Notes: generated by a model not told the origin, from the letters alone. DNA of 64,000 nucleotides from RBG-13-51-18 sp050014095 (GCA_050014095.1 JBEKDZ010000003.1:1-64000), one strand, 5' to 3'; positions 23,173 through 32,971 are shown, counted from the stretch's first letter. Made by a program: numbers and translations.

Positions 23173-25665
23173 ATGTCAACCGTAAACAACGAAAAAAAAG
23201 CTAAAGATATAGGCAACTGGCACGAGTCATTTACCCCAAACTGTTCCGAACGAGTTCAGAGAGCTAAAAAACGCGTCCTAAGGCAGATGGAAATTTGCTT
23301 AGAACGTGCTCGCGCCGAGAAGAAGGCTTTAGAACGATATTCAAACGAACCCCGAGTTATTCAACGAGCTCGCATCTTCGAGACCTATCTTCAAGATAAA
23401 ACTGTCTATATTCTGGAAGATGAGCTTATCGCCGGCAATATTACCAGTAAAATACGCGGTGCTTCATTCTCCAGCGAAATGTCTCGCTTTGTAGATAAAG
23501 AGCTCGGCGACCCGGTAAAGGACTTTGAAATTCGCCCCTACGAAAAAATAATAATTACCCCACAAGAAAGGGAAGAAATTCGGGAAGTGCTTGTTCCCTA
23601 CTTCAAGGGTAAGACCCTTGGTGATTATATTCTGGAAATAGCTGACAAGGAAGTTAAAGAAAAGGCTTTCTCAACAACCTCTTCCTGTTCTCACATCCCT
23701 TTCATCGCCGATTTGTCATTGGACAAAGACATCGGTCATCAGATGGCCAACTATGAAAAAGTGCTCCATAAAGGTCTCAAAGGCATCAGAGAAGAGGTCG
23801 AGTGGTACCTGGCCCAACTTGACCAACCGTATCAGCACTTTGGACTCCAGAAGAAGCGCGACTTTTACATGGCGGTCCTTGTTGCGCTTGATGCCGCTAT
23901 GGCTTATGCCCAGAGGTATGCTGCCCTGGCTCGAGAAATGGCAGCTAAAGAAACTAACCCCGAGCGTAAGCAGGAACTCGACCACATCGCGGAGGTCTGC
24001 CAGCGGGTACCGGCAAATCCGGCTAGAGACTGGTGGGAAGCTTTACAGTCCGTATGGATGATACACGTCCTCATCCACTGCGATGTCTACAACCTTGCCA
24101 ATTCGCTGGGCCGCTTCGACCAGTATATGTATCCTTTCTACAAGAAATCAGTCATTGAAGATAAAACGATGAATCGTGACAAAGCCCTGGAGCTGCTGGA
24201 ATGTTTCTGGATAAAGTTTAATGAGTGGGCCATACTCCTTAGCTATGACGTTGCCAGTTACCAGCCGGGGCAGGGGCTAAGTCAGACGATAACTATCGGG
24301 GGTCAGACTCGCGACGGCAGAGACGCCTGTAACGAGGTTACCATGCTCTGTCTGGAAGCCGAGGAGCAATTAGCCCGTCCCCAGCCGGAATTTGCCATGA
24401 GAATTTGGGAAGGGACGCCCGGTAAATTTTTAAAGAAAGCCACCGAGCTCATCCGTCTGGGCTGGGGCAAGCCGAAATTTATCGGTGACCGGAAAGCTAT
24501 CAAAATGATGGCCAAAGCCTATCCTGACAAAACCATTGAAGATTGGCGACAATGTGTGCTGATGGGGTGTTCGGAGCTGTGTTTGCCTCACATAACCATG
24601 CAGCATAGTTGGGAAGGGGTTTGTATTCTACCCAAGATTCTAGAACTGGTCCTAAATGACGGAAAGTGCATCCTCTGTGGCCGGGAGATAGGGCCCCGGA
24701 CCGGCGATCCCAGGGATTTTAAATCTATAACAGCGGTAAAGAGGGCGTTCCAGGAGCAGGTATCTTACTGGATGAAGCAGATGGCCAGAGGTATAAAATT
24801 AGAGAAGGAAGCACAGGCTGAAAGGATGCTGGCTCCGTTTTGCTCGTCGCTCTCGGAAGGACCGTTACAGAAGGGGCTTGACCTTGCTCAAGGTGGTGCC
24901 TGGTACACTTCCTATGGTGTATATCTCGCCGGCCTTGCCGACACTGCCGACTCTCTGGCTGTAATCGACAAGCTAATCTATCGCGACAAAAAGATAAAGT
25001 GGGACCAGATGCTTGAGGCTATCAAGGCTAATTGGGAGGGTCACGAAAATCTTCGCCAACTATGTATTAACGGCGTACCTAAATATGGTAACGATAATGA
25101 TTTTGCCGATAGCTGGGCGTCCTGGGTGATGGATACCTGGAACGATAAGGTAGACTGGATTAATACACAGAAGGAACTGTTGCCATATTACGGTGGTTTA
25201 TACATTGGTGCAGGGATTATCGGCCAGAACAATGTCACCTTTGGACCCTGGGCGGGCGCTCTCCCTAATGGACGTATCTATCCAAAACCTCTGGCTGACT
25301 GCATATCTCCATCTCCAGGCGTAGATAAAAACGGACCCACGGCTATCATCAAGTCAGTTAGTAAATTGCCAACACATCGGTTTGCCATGGGTGGACCCCT
25401 GAATCTAAGGCTAAGTCGTCAACTCCTAGCCACTGACCGTGATCTGGACAATTTCGTGTCCTTCCTTAGAGCCGTTGAAGAACTGGGGATATATCACACA
25501 CAGTTCAACGTGATTTCATCGGAACTCCTGCGCAAGGCGATGAAAGAACCGGAAAATTACCGGGACCTGTTGGTCAGGGTAGCCAGCTACTGCGCTTATT
25601 TTTGCGAACTTACCGAGGAACAACAGCTCGATATCATTCGTCGCACCGAACAGCAAACTTGGTAA
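23173..25665 (+). CDS. Glycyl-radical-type enzyme (PFL family) with Ser at the radical site
   Basis: The 830-residue protein has the length and order of PFL/CutC/HypD-type enzymes: N-terminal PFL domain with TERVxRxKxR-like start, active-site Cys466 in MGCSEL (GCxE consensus), and C-terminal glycine-radical domain with YHTQFNVISSELLRKAMKEP. The conserved RVxGY stretch reads RVASYCAYF: residue 805, encoded by AGC at 25585-25587, is Ser instead of the radical Gly. The reading frame is otherwise intact. An activase gene follows by 23 nt. Without Gly805 a radical cannot be formed in the usual way; possibilities are a spare-part glycyl protein, a new radical site, a non-radical role, or recent inactivation. 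No microcompartment gene is nearby. Confidence 0.88.
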   Translation: MSTVNNEKKAKDIGNWHESFTPNCSERVQRAKKRVLRQMEICLERARAEKKALERYSNEPRVIQRARIFETYLQDKTVYILEDELIAGNITSKIRGASFSSEMSRFVDKELGDPVKDFEIRPYEKIIITPQEREEIREVLVPYFKGKTLGDYILEIADKEVKEKAFSTTSSCSHIPFIADLSLDKDIGHQMANYEKVLHKGLKGIREEVEWYLAQLDQPYQHFGLQKKRDFYMAVLVALDAAMAYAQRYAALAREMAAKETNPERKQELDHIAEVCQRVPANPARDWWEALQSVWMIHVLIHCDVYNLANSLGRFDQYMYPFYKKSVIEDKTMNRDKALELLECFWIKFNEWAILLSYDVASYQPGQGLSQTITIGGQTRDGRDACNEVTMLCLEAEEQLARPQPEFAMRIWEGTPGKFLKKATELIRLGWGKPKFIGDRKAIKMMAKAYPDKTIEDWRQCVLMGCSELCLPHITMQHSWEGVCILPKILELVLNDGKCILCGREIGPRTGDPRDFKSITAVKRAFQEQVSYWMKQMARGIKLEKEAQAERMLAPFCSSLSEGPLQKGLDLAQGGAWYTSYGVYLAGLADTADSLAVIDKLIYRDKKIKWDQMLEAIKANWEGHENLRQLCINGVPKYGNDNDFADSWASWVMDTWNDKVDWINTQKELLPYYGGLYIGAGIIGQNNVTFGPWAGALPNGRIYPKPLADCISPSPGVDKNGPTAIIKSVSKLPTHRFAMGGPLNLRLSRQLLATDRDLDNFVSFLRAVEELGIYHTQFNVISSELLRKAMKEPENYRDLLVRVASYCAYFCELTEEQQLDIIRRTEQQTW

Positions 25666-25688
25666 AAATCTTTGTTTTTTGAAAATTC

Positions 25689-26696
25689 ATGGCTATTTGT
25701 GCAAGCAAACAATATCCCGCGAATTTTGGTGTCAAGATAAATAACACCGAGGGAGCATTAAAAGACTTGGCGAAAAATCTAAAAACGGCCGCGATAAAGC
25801 GACTCGTTTTAAGCATTACCAGAATGACCATTCATAATGGCCCGGGAATACGTACTTTAATTCTGTTCAAAGGGTGCCCGTTACATTGCTTATGGTGTTC
25901 GACGCCGGAGGCTCAAAAGGACGAAGCTGAAATCGCCCTTCACCCGGATAGATGCAACCACTGTAAACAATGTGTCCTGGTCTGTCCGGCAAACGCTATA
26001 AATTTGACGGGAGAGACGGTGAGTATTAATCGTACTGTGTGCGTTAATTGCGGCCAATGTGTCCGGGTTTGCTACACGGAGGCGATAAAACTCCTGGGGC
26101 AGGAGATGACTATCGAAGAATTGCTTACCGAGATAAAAAAGGACGCCGTTATTTACAAGCACTCCCATGGCGGAGTCACCATCTCAGGAGGAGAGCCCCT
26201 GTTGAATCCTAAATTCACTCAAGGATTGCTCCGGGTATTAAAAAAAGAGAGTATCAGTGCTGGAGTTGATACCTGCGGTCATGTGCCCTGGGCGGACATC
26301 GAGAAAGTATTACCCTACGTTGATTTCTTTCTCTGGGATATAAAGCATATGGATAGCGAAGAACACAGGAAGTTCACCGGTGTCTCTAACAATCTTATTC
26401 TAAGCAATGTTCTTTCTGTTTCGAAAAGAAATATACCTCTCTATATCAGGGTGCCTGTCATTCCGGGCTACAACGATTCAGAAGAGAATATCAAAGCTAT
26501 CTGTGAGTTTGTCCGCGGTTTAACATCAGTGGTAAGTATCGACCTTTTACCGTTACACCACCTGGGGAAAGCCAGGTACAACAGCCTGAACCTTACCTAC
26601 CCTATAGCTGATATTCCTCTTATTCCGGATAATGTCTTGCATAACATTAAGAGGCTGGTAGAATCTTACCAATTGAATTGCAGTATCGTCGGCTAA
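25689..26696 (+). CDS. Glycyl-radical enzyme activase (radical SAM)
   Basis: The 335-residue protein has the radical SAM cluster CPLHCLWC (Cys63, 67, 70) after HNGPGIRTLILFKG, and an inserted pair of ferredoxin clusters, CNHCKQCVLVCP and CVNCGQCVRVC, as in activases of non-PFL enzymes. GGEPLLNP is the SAM-contact GGE motif. It uses SAM and an electron to make a glycyl radical in its partner. The first 40 residues are atypical and ATG 25689 lacks a ribosome site, so the true start may be later. It is encoded directly after the enzyme, whose radical glycine is missing. Confidence 0.9.
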   Translation: MAICASKQYPANFGVKINNTEGALKDLAKNLKTAAIKRLVLSITRMTIHNGPGIRTLILFKGCPLHCLWCSTPEAQKDEAEIALHPDRCNHCKQCVLVCPANAINLTGETVSINRTVCVNCGQCVRVCYTEAIKLLGQEMTIEELLTEIKKDAVIYKHSHGGVTISGGEPLLNPKFTQGLLRVLKKESISAGVDTCGHVPWADIEKVLPYVDFFLWDIKHMDSEEHRKFTGVSNNLILSNVLSVSKRNIPLYIRVPVIPGYNDSEENIKAICEFVRGLTSVVSIDLLPLHHLGKARYNSLNLTYPIADIPLIPDNVLHNIKRLVESYQLNCSIVG

Positions 26697-26709
26697 AAGG
26701 AGACGCGAA

Positions 26710-27588
26710 ATGATATTTGTTGATATTGATGAGCTACTAAGAGGCTCGATAGACATGCACATGCATCCCGGCCCCACTGGAGGCCCTTGTCGTCTCGATG
26801 CTCTTGAAGCAGCCAGGCAGGCAAAACGGGCCGGAATGAGGGGCTTTGTAATTAAGAGCCATAGTTATACTGCCTCGGCAGTGGCAATCATTGTGCATCA
26901 ACTAGTACCTGACGTGCAAGTTTTCGGGAGTGTCTGCCTGGATTACGAAATCGGGGGGCTGAATTCTCACGCCGTACAAAATGCAGCCTTCCTCGGCGCT
27001 AAGGTGGTCTGGATGCCTACCTTCTCTTCCACCAACTCAATCAATAAGATGAGGGCATTGGGCCTCCCCCTTAAAGGCGAGGGAATCTCGCTCCTAGATA
27101 ATAAGGGCAAATTAGTAGCTGAAATGGAACCCATTCTTACACTTATAAAAGAACGTGACATGATATTAGCTACCGGTCATATTTCTCCGCAAGAAACGTT
27201 TATTCTTTTAAATGAGGCGCAGAGAATCGGCATAAAAAAATACATCATTACCCATCCTACGGATACAGAATTTTCAGAAAAATGTTTCAGTATTGACGAG
27301 CTGAAGCGATTGGCCAAGTTGGGAGCGTTTATTGAGTTCACTTTGGTTGGAATGTTACCTAATGAATTTTGCCATAATCCAGCCCAAATCGCCCGGACAA
27401 TTAAGACCATCGGCGCCGACCACTGTATCATCAGCACCGATCTTGGTCAACCCCAAAATCCCCTCCCGGTCGAGGGTATGAGATTGCTGATGGCCACCTT
27501 GCTTAATCAAGGAATATCACCAAAAGAAATCGAATTGATGGCAAAAAAGAACCCAGCGATTCTTTTGAACCTAGACAAAAACATCTAA
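26710..27588 (+). CDS. DUF6282-like amidohydrolase-fold protein
   Basis: The 292-residue protein carries metal-site features of the amidohydrolase/TIM-barrel superfamily: DMHMHPGP (residues 15-22), a Lys in FVIKSHSY, ATGHISPQE, THPTD and STDLGQ. It resembles proteins assigned to DUF6282, whose reaction is not known. AAGGAG lies ahead of the ATG and only 13 nt separate it from the activase, so it is part of the glycyl-radical-type operon. A hydrolase or decarboxylase role on the pathway substrate is plausible. Confidence 0.7.
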   Translation: MIFVDIDELLRGSIDMHMHPGPTGGPCRLDALEAARQAKRAGMRGFVIKSHSYTASAVAIIVHQLVPDVQVFGSVCLDYEIGGLNSHAVQNAAFLGAKVVWMPTFSSTNSINKMRALGLPLKGEGISLLDNKGKLVAEMEPILTLIKERDMILATGHISPQETFILLNEAQRIGIKKYIITHPTDTEFSEKCFSIDELKRLAKLGAFIEFTLVGMLPNEFCHNPAQIARTIKTIGADHCIISTDLGQPQNPLPVEGMRLLMATLLNQGISPKEIELMAKKNPAILLNLDKNI

Positions 27589-27670
27589 ACTCACTGCTAT
27601 AAGGGGTCTTATAGGCCGGATTTTATAGACTCGATTTCAAAAAAATGAAAAAAGGAGTATATAGATTTAC

Positions 27671-29452
27671 ATGACAAGCCAAAAAGTGACAGTCTTTAGA
27701 CCGCTAGGTAATGCTTCTCCAATAAAATTGACGCCCATGGCGCCTCGGCTTGATAACCTAAAGGGTAAAACGATATACATCGTGGACATGAATTTCCCAC
27801 GAACACATCAATTCTTTGAAGAGATGAAAAAAATGTTCGCCAATAGATATCCCGAGACGACCTGGGAACTCAGGATTAAAGTAGGCACTTACTTTAACAA
27901 TGACCCGGAGCTGTGGAACGAAATCAAGGAAAAAGGCCACGGCGTAATAATAGGCATCGGTCAGTTAGATACGTGCACGCCCTCGGTCATCATCTTTTGT
28001 TCGATATTAGAAAAGTTGGGACTGCCCACGGCGCCTGTTATTACTCAAGCATTTCCAGGTCTCGCTAAGAACTTTGCATATAAGAAAGGAATGCCCGAAC
28101 TGCGATTTACTTTCGTGCCCCATCCTTTTGCCAATAGATCACTCGAGGTGCACCGTAAATATCTAGAGGGCAACGACCCGATAAACGGCAAGCCGGTTTT
28201 AGATGAAATTGTTGAGGCGCTGACCAAACCGATAACTGACAAAGAAACGAAGACAGGAACTATAGATAGGTCAAATTCAAGGTTGCTGGAACCTGATACT
28301 CCAGAGAATCTGGAACGCCTCTTTCTAGAAAAAGGCTGGACGGATTATCTGCCGATAGTGCTTCCTACGGAAGAAAGAGTAGCCGCGATGCTCAAAGGAA
28401 CAAGCCATAAACCTGATGAAGTAATCGGCATAATGCAGTCCATCCCTCCCAACGAGATTTGGGAGCGTTTTTCAAAACGACTTGGAGCAAGTGCAACGAG
28501 GAAAGGAGCTGAAAAAGAGCCTTTCCCGGTAGTTATGCAACCGTCTCCGCCTCATGAAGCCTGGGAGTATACCGTAGAGCATGTTGCCATTAACGCTGTG
28601 ATGGCAGGAGCCAAACCAGAGCATTTACCGGTCATATTAGCCATAGCATCGACGGGGGTAACCTCGCTGTTCAGTTCCGCGACTTCTATGACCAGGATGG
28701 TCGTCGCTAACGGGCCGATACGAAAAGAAATAAACATGAATTGCGGTTTGAGCGCCCTGGGTCCGTTTAATCAGGCTAACGCCGTTATTGGAAGGGCTTG
28801 GACACTAATCTCCAAGAATCTGGGAGGCTCAATACCGGGTGAAACATATCTGGGCGATATAGGTAACAATACAAACTACAATAACAATTGTTTTGCCGAG
28901 AACGAGGAAGCGCTGCCTGAAGGGTGGAATCCGCTTCATGTACAAAAGGGCTTTAAATCAAATGAAAGCGTTATCAGTATTTTGGGTGGTTGGAGCTTGC
29001 TTAATTATGCGGCATATAAGCCGCATCCACACCATGAAATAATGAAGCGGCAGTTGGTAAGTTTTGAAACCAGTGGCGCCGGCACACATCACACTCCCGG
29101 AATAAACCCCGGTACTCAAGCTACCCTTTTATTGAGCCCGATAACCTCCACAGATCTTAAAAATCAAGGTTTTAACAGCAAGGAGCAGTTAAGCCAATGG
29201 CTTAAGGAAAATACGTACATGACTCTTTGGAACTATTGGGCGGCAATGCCTGGCGACCTGGAATCTGCCAAGGCAGGCACCCAGCCATTTGCGTCCTTGC
29301 TGAAACTTCCCGTGGAAGCAAACTCGCCGCGACCGCTTATCCTCCGCGATATCCCGGTTGAGGTATTGGTAGTCGGAGGAGGAACCGACGCATTTTGGAT
29401 GGCAGGAGACCTTTCTTGTATGGCATCAGCATCAATAGACGCGTGGAGATAA
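27671..29452 (+). CDS. UGSC-like domain protein, large form (copy 1)
   Basis: The 593-residue protein has an N-terminal domain like that of UGSC family (seleno)proteins (IYIVDMNFPRTHQFFEEM, then GHGVIIGIGQLDTCTPS at about residues 94-110) and a long C-terminal domain with EHVAINAVMAGAKPEHLPVI. In UGSC proteins a Sec/Cys-Gly-Ser-Cys motif follows GxGD; here LDTC stands at that place, leaving one Cys. No in-frame TGA is present, so this is not a selenoprotein. A paralogue lies convergently at 29517. Function is unknown. Confidence 0.6.
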   Translation: MTSQKVTVFRPLGNASPIKLTPMAPRLDNLKGKTIYIVDMNFPRTHQFFEEMKKMFANRYPETTWELRIKVGTYFNNDPELWNEIKEKGHGVIIGIGQLDTCTPSVIIFCSILEKLGLPTAPVITQAFPGLAKNFAYKKGMPELRFTFVPHPFANRSLEVHRKYLEGNDPINGKPVLDEIVEALTKPITDKETKTGTIDRSNSRLLEPDTPENLERLFLEKGWTDYLPIVLPTEERVAAMLKGTSHKPDEVIGIMQSIPPNEIWERFSKRLGASATRKGAEKEPFPVVMQPSPPHEAWEYTVEHVAINAVMAGAKPEHLPVILAIASTGVTSLFSSATSMTRMVVANGPIRKEINMNCGLSALGPFNQANAVIGRAWTLISKNLGGSIPGETYLGDIGNNTNYNNNCFAENEEALPEGWNPLHVQKGFKSNESVISILGGWSLLNYAAYKPHPHHEIMKRQLVSFETSGAGTHHTPGINPGTQATLLLSPITSTDLKNQGFNSKEQLSQWLKENTYMTLWNYWAAMPGDLESAKAGTQPFASLLKLPVEANSPRPLILRDIPVEVLVVGGGTDAFWMAGDLSCMASASIDAWR

Positions 29453-29516
29453 ACACGCAGCAAGTTGCCGTCACTCTATAACAGGTTCTACTACGGAACG
29501 ATATTAAAATATTACT

Positions 29517-31277
29517 TTAGCGGCCTGATGCGGTTAACGTGACTCCTTTGATTAACTTTGTCTTGTGTGCCGTCCGGAAATATGTCATGCCAAAAGAATA
29601 ACCCGGTATGCTGCCGGACACGACGATATGAATGTCTTCCGGATTCACGACAGGGACTTTGCCTCCCGGTTTGAGTGATTCTTTAATCACCGGTATGCGG
29701 TTTTCAGGCACAGCGTCGTGCGGAAAGAAGATATCGATATCCGGAGGTTTGGTGTTAATTCTGTCGTATATACCCTGTATTTCCTTTTCGGTGAGTTCTT
29801 CATACGGCACTTTGGTGCTCTCATAGAGATAATCCCGCAAACTGCGCTTGCTTTTATAACCGAGACGCTGCAGCATGATAGCCAGTTCGGGATGAATAAT
29901 GAGTATGTGTTTCCTAAGATGAGCAGCGGGATTAGCCACCCCGACTTTATATTGAGCAAACGTGCCGCGGTCCATAGCCACGTCTTTAACCATACTGTCT
30001 AGAACTACGTTTACGTCCCAGGGCTCAACCACCCCTCCGCCATAAATCCTCATACCCAAACCACCCATGACGGTATCCACCGTAACGCAACTATCCTCCG
30101 GCTGATAACCCAGGTCTACGTTAAACGTTTCCCAGGGGCTCTGCTCTATATTTTCACCGAAGGTATAGAATGTATGTGAGGACGGGCGGCCGATTAGCGC
30201 CATGTCTATCTCTCCCGGCCACAGGTAACCTATGTTTATTAAGCATAATCTCACGGCGCGGCCGATGGTATTGTTGGCTCGCCAGCCGTGACCCAATAGC
30301 CCTACGCCGCAATTCATATTGATTTCCTTGGCAATAGGTCCGCTAACCATTATCATCAGAGTAAAGGAACCTTCGGAACTCATCATGTGAGTGTAAGTGC
30401 CCTCTTCAGCCAGGCATTCCACAGCCGCGATTATTATCGGCAAATACTCGGGTTTTGCCCCCGCCATCACCGCGTTAATAGCTATCTTTTCGATAGTGGC
30501 GATACCCTTCCGATACGGTATCCGGCCGATAACTTCGTCAAGAGAACGCTTGGTCCCCGTCAGCATCCATTTAACGGCATCTTTTGTAGGAGGCACCAGG
30601 GGTAACCCATCGCCCCAGTGGCTTGCTAAATACAACTGGTTGAATGTTTCAAGAGCGGACTCATAATTCTCCCCGGTGATTTCAACTGTCTCGGATGGCT
30701 TTTTCTGGGAGGTTAACTCCGGGTTTTTCTCTTCCGGCGTCAGGGGCCGGGTCAAGGCGTCGATAATGAGATCGATAGATGCTTTCGCTACGGGTCTAAT
30801 CTTTTCAACGGTCAATCGGTTTGGATAATAATCTATAGAAGGCAGGCTTATGATGCGTAACGACGGCATTCCCGCGTCCTTAGCCGACATCCTGGCGGTA
30901 TGAGTAGCGTTATCACCCACTACAAAAACGCCGGGTTTGCCGAGTTTCTCCAACGCAACTACCTGCAAGCACTGAATCCAACCTCCCATCCCGTTATCGC
31001 CGACACCATAGATAAATGTATCCATTTCTTTTTTCGCTTTTTCTGCTGCCTCGGCATCTCCCCAGACAAGTCGAATGGTCGTGGCTGTTGGATACCGTTC
31101 TTTTAGTAGCTCTTCGACGGCGATACAGTAATTATCCCCACCTTTTTTGCCATCCCAGATTATGCCTATCTTCTTGCCTGCTAGATCCTTTACACGATGG
31201 TTAACGAGCCCCGAAGGCGCTGGAACTTCAACCACACCGTGAGGGTTTAAACATACAAATGAGACTTTTTCCTTCAC
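29517..31277 (-). CDS. UGSC-like domain protein, large form (copy 2)
   Basis: The 586-residue protein is collinear with the gene at 27671. KIGIIWDGKKGGDNYCIAVE opens the first domain; YGVGDNGMGGWIQCLQ replaces the UGSC motif and keeps one Cys. The second domain contains LASHWGDGLPLVPPTKDAVK and EKIAINAVMAGAKPEYLPII. The GTG start at 31277 has AAGGGGTG upstream. The two paralogues are convergent with 64 nt between them, and each shares its strand with different pathway genes. They may act as partners or on related substrates (inference). Confidence 0.6.
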   Translation of the reverse strand: MKEKVSFVCLNPHGVVEVPAPSGLVNHRVKDLAGKKIGIIWDGKKGGDNYCIAVEELLKERYPTATTIRLVWGDAEAAEKAKKEMDTFIYGVGDNGMGGWIQCLQVVALEKLGKPGVFVVGDNATHTARMSAKDAGMPSLRIISLPSIDYYPNRLTVEKIRPVAKASIDLIIDALTRPLTPEEKNPELTSQKKPSETVEITGENYESALETFNQLYLASHWGDGLPLVPPTKDAVKWMLTGTKRSLDEVIGRIPYRKGIATIEKIAINAVMAGAKPEYLPIIIAAVECLAEEGTYTHMMSSEGSFTLMIMVSGPIAKEINMNCGVGLLGHGWRANNTIGRAVRLCLINIGYLWPGEIDMALIGRPSSHTFYTFGENIEQSPWETFNVDLGYQPEDSCVTVDTVMGGLGMRIYGGGVVEPWDVNVVLDSMVKDVAMDRGTFAQYKVGVANPAAHLRKHILIIHPELAIMLQRLGYKSKRSLRDYLYESTKVPYEELTEKEIQGIYDRINTKPPDIDIFFPHDAVPENRIPVIKESLKPGGKVPVVNPEDIHIVVSGSIPGYSFGMTYFRTAHKTKLIKGVTLTASGR

Positions 31278-31359
31278 TTTTTCACCCCTTCTTGAACAAG
31301 TTTTTATTTAACAAGGTAAAAACCATGCTTTTTCACATCATGTTTCTTGGTTGCATTTT

Positions 31360-32697
31360 TTAATGATAAACACCGTATTCCCTGGCTACCTGCATAAAGG
31401 CGCGTAGATTTTCAGGTTTAGCTTCGGTAACGGCAGTGCCGCCGGTTAAAACGTAACCGCCGCCCGAGGCACAATCCTCGATCAGTTTGCGGCAGCATGC
31501 TTTAACATCTTTAACGTCTCCGAAAGCTAATAAAGAAGCCGGCACATTGCCGACAACACAACAATTTTTCCCGAGCCTACGCTTAGCTTGAGCCATGTCA
31601 GTCTGGTCGAATTGCCATACTACCCAACCCTTTGGAAAATCCCCGATGTATTCCAATCTGTTGTTGTATCGCCCTTCACAAAAGAGCGAAACCATGATAC
31701 CTTCATTAATAAGAGCAAGAATTAGTTTCTTGAGACTCGGCCAATAGAATTTTTCAAATTGTTTATTGGACATGAAGGTGTCATCGCCCTTGTGCAGCGG
31801 GAAATTAACCGTAAAAACACCCATCGCATTAACACTGGAGATGGTACGCGGTATCATTTGTTCAAGAATCATATCGGTTGCTTCTAAAAGTGTTTCCGGG
31901 TGACGATACATATCTATCGCACTCCCTTGTGTACCGCGAAGGTGGTCGGCAATCAGGTCAAATGGAGCCAGGGCAACACCACCCATGCCCATTGGAAACC
32001 CAGCTGAAACGGCATCTCTATTTACTAAGAAAAGCTGTTCCTGAAATTTCTCTAGTTCTGCACCAGCTTCAATTAGTTTTTGAAAAGCCGTCCTTACTTC
32101 CTGTCTGGTAAATGGATAAGCAAAAGCCAGGGGCATACCCATTAAAGAATTCAATGCGGGGAAACTCTTTAGTGCATCTAAAGAGCCTATCGCTCGCGGC
32201 ATCAATGTCCTGAATCCAAAATCGGAGGGGTCTTTAAGCAGGGCGCTATATTCTTCCTCGCGTAATAAAATAGTTTCTACATATTGCTGATATTCTACGT
32301 CATCAGCCAGCCCATGCCCCGGCCATTTGAATAATTTATAATCCAAGAGCTCAAGCGCTCGACCGCTATTGATGCCTGCCGGCCCTAGAAAATCGTCCAT
32401 ATCATCATAAAATTCATTGATGAACTTAGCCCACGTGGGGCGGATGAGTGTGTGGTCATACATAAGCTTTTTTAGGTTATGTCCGGCATAACGGATAGGG
32501 AAATTCCCTGCCGGCACCATTACAGGAACACGGTCTGGTTCTTCACACAAAAAGGCTTTTATAAAGCGGCGGACTCTTTCTTGATATAGTTTTTCAGCTT
32601 TTAAATCGCGAAAAGTTATTCCCTGCGGTGAAACCCATCTTTGTAAACGCTGTTCCCGTTTCTGTTCCTTGGTCAAATTGGTCTTTTGTGTTTCCAT
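31360..32697 (-). CDS. URO-D family protein (copy 1)
   Basis: The 445-residue protein belongs to the uroporphyrinogen-decarboxylase fold, seen in LCEEPDRVPVMVPAGNFP, HKGDDTFMSNKQFEKFYWPS and VVGNVPASLLAFGDVKDVKA. The true HemE motifs are not kept, so it is one of the many catabolic or methyltransferase-like members. Many such proteins move methyl groups to or from corrinoid proteins; no corrinoid protein gene is seen here. It starts with 40 charged residues not in HemE. A paralogue lies at 35951. Confidence 0.8.
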   Translation of the reverse strand: METQKTNLTKEQKREQRLQRWVSPQGITFRDLKAEKLYQERVRRFIKAFLCEEPDRVPVMVPAGNFPIRYAGHNLKKLMYDHTLIRPTWAKFINEFYDDMDDFLGPAGINSGRALELLDYKLFKWPGHGLADDVEYQQYVETILLREEEYSALLKDPSDFGFRTLMPRAIGSLDALKSFPALNSLMGMPLAFAYPFTRQEVRTAFQKLIEAGAELEKFQEQLFLVNRDAVSAGFPMGMGGVALAPFDLIADHLRGTQGSAIDMYRHPETLLEATDMILEQMIPRTISSVNAMGVFTVNFPLHKGDDTFMSNKQFEKFYWPSLKKLILALINEGIMVSLFCEGRYNNRLEYIGDFPKGWVVWQFDQTDMAQAKRRLGKNCCVVGNVPASLLAFGDVKDVKACCRKLIEDCASGGGYVLTGGTAVTEAKPENLRAFMQVAREYGVYH

Positions 32698-32779
32698 TAC
32701 CAGTTGCTCCTCACCAAAAACCGTGCCGTTTCATATTTTAAAAAAAACTAAAAGAAGCTAAATCGCACGATGGTAAAGC

Positions 32780-32808
32780 TTGACATTCCTGGAAGCATAT
32801 TATATTAT
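32780..32808 (+). promoter_or_regulatory. Sigma-70 type promoter of the aldolase operon
   Basis: TTGACA (32780-32785) and TATTAT (32803-32808) are 17 nt apart on the plus strand, ahead of the gene at 32972. Confidence 0.6.
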
Positions 32809-32827
32809 TGGTTAACTAAAAATCAAG

Positions 32828-32839
32828 TACGTATACGTA
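32828..32839. promoter_or_regulatory. Perfect palindrome, candidate MarR operator
   Basis: TACGTATACGTA is a perfect 12-bp palindrome 20 nt past the -10 element, where a repressor would block transcription. It matches the imperfect site at 22440-22451. Confidence 0.5.
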
Positions 32840-32971
32840 TAAGTATTCAACGTTTAAGTTACCTGTAATAAACAAAAAGACATACTCATTCTTACTGAAC
32901 CCAATTTATTAGTGATTTTTGAGGCATCAAATTATCGTTAATCAAGAAAACTGTCAAAAAGGAGGACTTAA

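Noticed and set aside
23173..26696. A glycyl-radical-enzyme microcompartment
   Set aside because: No shell protein, aldehyde dehydrogenase or phosphotransacylase genes are nearby.
27671..29452. Selenoprotein reading of the UGSC-like genes
   Set aside because: The motif position is encoded by ordinary codons and no in-frame TGA occurs at either site.
31360..32697. True uroporphyrinogen decarboxylase (hemE)
   Set aside because: The protein is about 100 residues longer than HemE, lacks its motifs, and no other haem genes are near.
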